A DNA stretch of 64,000 nucleotides. Source: CAWFGW01 sp963849955. Lineage in GTDB: Bacteria > Bacteroidota > Bacteroidia > Cytophagales > JAAEPT01. Below the pieces are notes generated by a model that did not search any database, had not been told where the DNA came from, and was given only the letters and a program-made list of their open reading frames with translations. Below are positions 59,517 to 64,000 of the stretch, in pieces. Numbering within the stretch: the stretch's first letter is position 1; each line of letters starts with the position of its first letter. The stretch covers positions 62,001-126,000 of the forward strand of contig CAWKJU010000013.1 of assembly GCA_963849955.1 (NCBI GenBank), written 5' to 3'. Made by a program: the position numbers and the translations under genes.

Positions 59517-61145
59517 TTAATTGAAAATCAGATATATAACAATAAGTGCACTAATTATAAAAAGAACAGCCATCACCATCTGTCTTTTGTCAAACCAAAA
59601 TGTCAGACTGAAATTCTTGGACTTTTTTCCAAAGCCTCCATGCACGCCATGATCTCCAGGCACCGGATCCCAGAGATTATGATTTCTTTCTTTATTTTCC
59701 GGCTGATCGGTTTGCTGACCGGAAATACCACTTCTGGAAAGTGTCCAGTCCACAAACCACGGAGCCAGCCTGTTTCCCCATATGGTTTTTATGGTAGAAA
59801 AACCTACAAAATACTCTCTTCTTTTATGCTTTGCCGCGTGTACTATGGCTTTGGCGGCTACTTCAGGCTGATAGATTGTACCCATGGGTCTTGCCTTGTT
59901 TGACAACCTTGATTTTACAAACCCAAACTGAGTAGTGTTCATAGCTGGTAATTCTACCGTACTAATCTTAATATTACTTTTCTCATGCATGAGTTCAGCA
60001 CGTAGGGATTCATAAAAACCTTTTACTGCATGTTTAGAAGCACAATATGCTGATTGTAAAGGTATTCCTCTGTATGCCAATGCTGAACCCACAAAAACGA
60101 TCGATCCCTTATTTCTGGCTTTCATTTTTTTAAGAACAGCCAAGGTGCCATAAACTTGCCCAAGATAGGTTACCTCGGTCACTCTGAGATATTCATCCGG
60201 ATCCATTTTACTTACGGGGCTAAATACGCTTACCATGGCATTATTTACCAAAATATCAATCTCTCCCAATTCCAATTCAATTTTATCTATAGCTTCAGCC
60301 AAAGCTTTAGCATCTGCCACATCTGCCTGTACATACATGCCTTTGCTGCCATAACTTTCAATTTCTCGCTTTACCGATTCAAGCGCTACAAGGTTTCTTG
60401 CTATTACAGCAACATTGTAACCTTGGCTTGCAAACTCTCTTGCACATGCCCGACCCAACCCTGCCGAAGCACCTGTTATTACTGCTACTCCCTCTTTCTT
60501 CCGCAATTTTCCTGTTTTATCAATTGTATTGCTGCCTGCCTGCTTTTCAATTTCAGTTTTATGTATAAGGTAGTCTGTCAGCTTTTTCCACTGAAATTTT
60601 TGAAAACCTGCCCACCCACCTTCTGCAATTAATGTGTTTATTACTTTACGGTCAGCAGCTTCTTTTCCTTCATTATTTATTATTTCGTTTTTTCCGATTT
60701 CGTAACCATAAAGTATTTCTCCTTTGCACTCCACTTTAAACGTACTTCTACTTTCCTGCACAAAAAAATGTTCTGTTTTATGCTGATTGTTCTCTTTTGT
60801 TTGCGGCTTTCTGCTAGGATGTACAGTAAATTCGGCACTGTATTCATCTTGTTGAATATTTGAAATTATTACCCAATTCTCCGGAAAAGGCCCTGGTAGA
60901 TTTATTTTTATGTAGTCATTTATTTCCGGTTTATCTGTAAGTTTTTTCTCACCGTGTGCATCATATAACTGAAACGAAGAGGTAATACCGGGCAATTTTG
61001 ACCACTTATTTATATTAAAAAGTTTTTCTTTCGCCCTTGAAAACTCCCTTGAGGCTGCTGCTTCATCGGTAAATTTATTTATACTCTTGTAGGTCAGGTT
61101 TTCACCCTGGTTGTTATTTTCTGTATTATTATTTTCAGTTCTCAT
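59517..61145 (-). CDS. Fusion: unknown domain + SDR oxidoreductase + C-terminal TM
   Basis: From ATG 61145 the protein is 542 aa. Residues 30-210 match the stand-alone protein at 26819-27436. Residues about 220-460 are a classical SDR ('VITGASAGLGRACAREFA', 'NNAMVSV', Ser in 'FVGSALAYRG' and 'YCASK'). A final membrane helix (about 520-540) follows a His/Gly-rich linker. The upstream start at 61223 would overlap the previous gene and is rejected. It is likely a membrane-anchored dehydrogenase. The fused domain may bind substrate or signal. Confidence 0.82.
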   Translation of the reverse strand: MRTENNNTENNNQGENLTYKSINKFTDEAAASREFSRAKEKLFNINKWSKLPGITSSFQLYDAHGEKKLTDKPEINDYIKINLPGPFPENWVIISNIQQDEYSAEFTVHPSRKPQTKENNQHKTEHFFVQESRSTFKVECKGEILYGYEIGKNEIINNEGKEAADRKVINTLIAEGGWAGFQKFQWKKLTDYLIHKTEIEKQAGSNTIDKTGKLRKKEGVAVITGASAGLGRACAREFASQGYNVAVIARNLVALESVKREIESYGSKGMYVQADVADAKALAEAIDKIELELGEIDILVNNAMVSVFSPVSKMDPDEYLRVTEVTYLGQVYGTLAVLKKMKARNKGSIVFVGSALAYRGIPLQSAYCASKHAVKGFYESLRAELMHEKSNIKISTVELPAMNTTQFGFVKSRLSNKARPMGTIYQPEVAAKAIVHAAKHKRREYFVGFSTIKTIWGNRLAPWFVDWTLSRSGISGQQTDQPENKERNHNLWDPVPGDHGVHGGFGKKSKNFSLTFWFDKRQMVMAVLFIISALIVIYLIFN

Positions 61146-61156
61146 GCGTATTAGGT

Positions 61157-62452
61157 TTAATTTATTTGATATGAATGTTTGTCTTCCTCCATCTGAATCA
61201 TATCCAGCACTAAGCCTGACCACGTAAAATCCTTTGCCCCATGCCCCTCACCTGTAAATGGATTATAATATTCTCTAAAGCCACTGATTTCTATAAGCTG
61301 TTTAATACTTTCTGTTAGCTTATGAGCTTCTTTCTCCCAGCCGTTTTCCATTAAATGCTTATGCATAAACCAGTTGTAAAGAATCCAGGTAGGGCCTCTC
61401 CAAATATATAATGACTGATTAGGATCAAATGCTGGATGATTTATTGAAACTGAGGGTATGGGGTATGGAACATCAAACTCTTCTTTATTAAAAAAATGAT
61501 TTTGAAGTACTTTCTTGGATATATCGGTGGGTATATCTTTTATTACAGCAGGAAAAAAAATTGTTGGTGTAAGTACCTTTATTTTTTTATTGTCTTTGCC
61601 ATGTACATCATAGAAAGCTGCTGTTTCTTTATCGTACATTACTTTGAGTATGCTTTTTACAGTCTGATCATATCTCGATTTATAGATTTGGGCATCTGGG
61701 TCTCCTAGTTTTTCACATAGCTGATGCATTGCTAAAAGATTTTGTGCGTAAATAGTATTAAACCCCACTTCCTTGACTATAAAATATCCCTGTTTATAAA
61801 TTTTTCTTCCGTTGTAATTATTAATGAAATTTCGAAAATCAACCCAAATAATTTTTATAAATAACCGCCAATTAGCTTTCTTAGGAGAAAAATTAACGAC
61901 TTCATCGAAACTCGGTTTCCAATCAATACCTGACTCAAATGGTGAAATAATTGAAATCAAACCTTTCCCTTCAAAATCCCGGTTGCTAGCTATCCAGTTA
62001 TAATAACTTTTTAGCTTGGGTAGCATCTCTTTCAGGAATTCATGATCATTGGAAGCCATGAATACTTTCTGCACTGCCTGGGCCACTAGTGGTGGCTGTA
62101 ACAATGCACTCATATGGGTCTTAAAAAGCTTCCACTTCAGGCCGGGTTTAGATTGAAAGATATCTGTATATCGCTTTGGTAGCGTATTATTCCAATAAAT
62201 CATATGTCCTACGAAACCATCCTCATTCTGTAAAGAAAAAAGACTTTGCAAATGCTTTTTCGCCATATCAGCACGATTTAAGGCTGTAAGAATAAAGGCG
62301 TGAAAGCAAGTATCCCAAACGAACTGAAATGGATATGAAGAAGGAGAAGGTTTTGTATAGTGAAAATTATGGCCAGCCGTTTTAGAGTACCCCTTAACCA
62401 TATTCTCATCCAAAAGACCATTCACTCTATCACGTAATTCCTTCTCTGTCAT
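61157..62452 (-). CDS. GH63/MGH1-like glycoside hydrolase
   Basis: The 431-aa protein has an (alpha/alpha)6-barrel signature with 'YPFQFVWDTCFHAFIL', 'GHMIYWN', 'SPFESGIDWKPSFDEV' and 'LYIWRGPTWILYNW'. This resembles mannosylglycerate or glucosylglycerate hydrolases and trehalase-like GH63/MGH1 enzymes. The conserved acids in 'FESGIDW' and near 'GAKDFTWSG' are candidate catalytic residues. It has no signal peptide, so it acts on a cytoplasmic compatible solute or glycoside. Confidence 0.8.
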   Translation of the reverse strand: MTEKELRDRVNGLLDENMVKGYSKTAGHNFHYTKPSPSSYPFQFVWDTCFHAFILTALNRADMAKKHLQSLFSLQNEDGFVGHMIYWNNTLPKRYTDIFQSKPGLKWKLFKTHMSALLQPPLVAQAVQKVFMASNDHEFLKEMLPKLKSYYNWIASNRDFEGKGLISIISPFESGIDWKPSFDEVVNFSPKKANWRLFIKIIWVDFRNFINNYNGRKIYKQGYFIVKEVGFNTIYAQNLLAMHQLCEKLGDPDAQIYKSRYDQTVKSILKVMYDKETAAFYDVHGKDNKKIKVLTPTIFFPAVIKDIPTDISKKVLQNHFFNKEEFDVPYPIPSVSINHPAFDPNQSLYIWRGPTWILYNWFMHKHLMENGWEKEAHKLTESIKQLIEISGFREYYNPFTGEGHGAKDFTWSGLVLDMIQMEEDKHSYQIN

Positions 62453-62461
62453 TGCTCAAGA

Positions 62462-64000
62462 TTATTTTACATATTTATCCCACAGTCCATAGCGCTCAGT
62501 GATCTTTCCCCGGGATAAAGACAAGGCTGCTATGGCTACTCCCACCACTGTATCGCTTATGGAAAGTGATAGGGTACCATCCTGCACAAACCAGGGCAGA
62601 ACTGCTATAGCCAAGCCTAATAACACATTGAAATAGCGGCCAACTCTAAGTGGCTCTGCCATGCATACTACTGCTGTTACAACCACTAAGGCACCTCCCA
62701 GGTGATTAATATCAGCGGCTTTGGTTTCTATGCCCACACCAAATAGTGCCGGGGCAAACATCAGCCCTACACCCAAAATGGTAGACAGGGTAAGCATCCA
62801 TGATGAACTCATCCCCCAAATGGAAGCTTTGAATACTTTTCCCGGTTGTTGAGGAAAGCTGATTAGTTCAGGTGAACGGTTGTCGTTTTCGGTAGTTACC
62901 GGTTCGCCACCTTTCCAAAAAACTTTCCAGAGTGAATCGCCCTTACGCTTTCTTTGCACCATATGCTGCCCCATAGCAATCACCTCATCTATCTGTAGTG
63001 GAATCATGGGCAGCATAATGATGGCTGTAGCAAGGCAGAAAGTACACCAGGCTCCTACGCTAAGGGGCTGTGAAATCACCAGAAAGATGCTGACAAACCC
63101 CAGTGGTATCACTAAAATTCCAAAAAAAGTGACCATCCAGGGCATAGTACGCCAACGTGATGTTCCGCCCATCCAGCCCATTAAAAATTCCAAAGTATAG
63201 GCCAATGTACCGAAAGCTGCATCAGATATAGGCCAGGAGTGTGACATATCGGAATTCAGCACTTTCATTGTGCTATTTCCAAAAAACGGATCCCAGGCAT
63301 AATCAATATACCCTAATTGAAATGCTCCCAGGTAACGGGAGGCAATCCAACCCACAAAAGCCAATGCGATCATGATCCATCGCTGCGGCCAGCTTGATGG
63401 ATTGTAGCTCCAGCCATCGGGAACATCACCTCCCATTTTCATGTACATGATCATATTGGGCATTCCCGGTATGAGTACGGAAAGGGCAATAACTAATACA
63501 CCCACCATTGTTCCATTAAGATATCCTACTGCCGTGGGCGACCAAAAAATCAATGGAGCCATACTGATCCAAATCCCGATGAAGCAACATATCCATATGC
63601 TATACGGGCGGTTTGGGGTTAATGCACGCCAGCCAAAAAATATCAGAAGTATTCCACTAATGATATCACTCCATTTCATAGCGGCAATTCTTCCACTCAT
63701 TGATAACCAGACACCCCTGCCACCACTTGGCTCAACTATATTCTTTGCATAATCAAAAGTTAGTGGTGAAGCTACCATCCAGACGCCTAACATGACTAGT
63801 GACCAATAAACCCAGAGCGTATTGCTGTGGTGCATGTTTAGCATTTCGCTGCGTTGCCCGCTATCCATCTTCATCCCACCATCGTTCTCCTTTTTATCAT
63901 CATCGTGCTGGTCCTTTTTCATTGACATTTCTGCCATTGGCCGGGTGACCCCTCTCTTTCCCATTTCTCCATGATTTTGGTGCTTATTTTTGTCATCGTT
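62462..64000 (-). CDS. VKOR/SPW-repeat membrane protein, 5' end possibly outside window
   Basis: From an ATG at 63964 the protein would be 500 aa, but the frame stays open to the right edge (12 more codons rich in N, K, H, D), so the start may lie beyond 64000. Its N-terminal part has SPW-type repeats ('WSDIISGILLIFFGWRAL', 'WISMAPLIFWSPT'). A central segment 'SVGAWCTFCLATAIIMLP' has the CxxC of the vitamin K epoxide reductase fold, which moves disulfides in the periplasm. About twelve membrane helices are visible. Confidence 0.75.
   Translation of the reverse strand, partial: NDDKNKHQNHGEMGKRGVTRPMAEMSMKKDQHDDDKKENDGGMKMDSGQRSEMLNMHHSNTLWVYWSLVMLGVWMVASPLTFDYAKNIVEPSGGRGVWLSMSGRIAAMKWSDIISGILLIFFGWRALTPNRPYSIWICCFIGIWISMAPLIFWSPTAVGYLNGTMVGVLVIALSVLIPGMPNMIMYMKMGGDVPDGWSYNPSSWPQRWIMIALAFVGWIASRYLGAFQLGYIDYAWDPFFGNSTMKVLNSDMSHSWPISDAAFGTLAYTLEFLMGWMGGTSRWRTMPWMVTFFGILVIPLGFVSIFLVISQPLSVGAWCTFCLATAIIMLPMIPLQIDEVIAMGQHMVQRKRKGDSLWKVFWKGGEPVTTENDNRSPELISFPQQPGKVFKASIWGMSSSWMLTLSTILGVGLMFAPALFGVGIETKAADINHLGGALVVVTAVVCMAEPLRVGRYFNVLLGLAIAVLPWFVQDGTLSLSISDTVVGVAIAALSLSRGKITERYGLWDKYVK

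Noticed and set aside
1..64000. CRISPR array or retron
   Set aside because: No regularly spaced direct repeats, Cas genes or reverse transcriptase were seen.

Overview
The window comes from a member of the Bacteroidota, most likely Flavobacteriales or a close neighbour. The evidence is TAnnTTTG-type promoters, several proteins with type IX secretion (T9SS) C-terminal sorting domains, TonB/DUF4374/PepSY uptake operons, A+T-rich coding sequence and mobile-element families (DUF6943, short HTH proteins) typical of that phylum. A chromosomal backbone fills about 1-27.4 kb. An accessory region follows, running to at least 56 kb and perhaps to the right edge.

Backbone, 1-27.4 kb. After a partial repeat-rich secreted protein (1-1518, minus) comes a membrane-anchored AraC regulator. 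It is divergent from an uptake operon: TonB receptor, DUF4374 lipoprotein, PepSY membrane protein and DUF4198-like periplasmic protein (2975-8611). A K+/H+ antiporter and a secreted PQQ-type sugar dehydrogenase follow. Next is a probable iron module: a hemerythrin-like protein, an orphan NarL/FixJ response regulator, and an imelysin / di-haem oxidoreductase / imelysin operon (12286-17532). Three upstream regions (2858, 12110, 13761) carry inverted TACCC-type heptamers with the 7-2-7 geometry of NarL sites, so the uptake operon, hemerythrin gene and imelysin operon may form one regulon. Glutamate-synthase-like, MscL and two T9SS-exported proteins follow, then a tRNA-Arg with decayed tandem copies, an SDR and a protein of unknown function.

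Mobile and defence region, about 27.8-51.7 kb. It opens at a decayed tRNA-like sequence and carries a small cassette (HTH / 252-aa protein / DUF5675 plus membrane segment / small membrane protein), a frameshifted DUF6943 gene, a lamin-tail-like protein, a nuclease-like protein and a G+C-rich non-coding block. A minus-strand defence cluster comes next: LA2681-type HEPN protein with a CoiA-like nuclease candidate, metallopeptidase, HsdR, DUF3800, an RloC/PrrC-like ATPase, HsdS, HsdM, a single-TRD HsdS, and the AbiEi/AbiEii toxin-antitoxin pair. Replication-type genes (DnaC-like ATPase, DNA-binding protein, excisionase-type HTH) follow. Two of them are each preceded by a near-identical leader with a covarying hairpin and a short open reading frame. 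A strongly structured, possibly switching RNA (50936-51112) precedes two small unknown genes.

Metal and stress region, 51.8-64 kb, all minus: a mercury module (ArsR regulator, MerTP, GDCCVxC protein), a CopA-type ATPase, a fragment of a tyrosine recombinase, small membrane proteins, a persulfide-dioxygenase-like MBL/rhodanese fusion, a frameshifted small gene, a K+-channel-like protein, and an SDR fused to the domain that stands alone at 26819-27436. A GH63-like hydrolase and a VKOR/SPW membrane protein that reads to the window edge complete it. Fragments and frameshifts at 30.3, 53.6, 56.2 and 58.5 kb show that this is a composite, partly decaying region.
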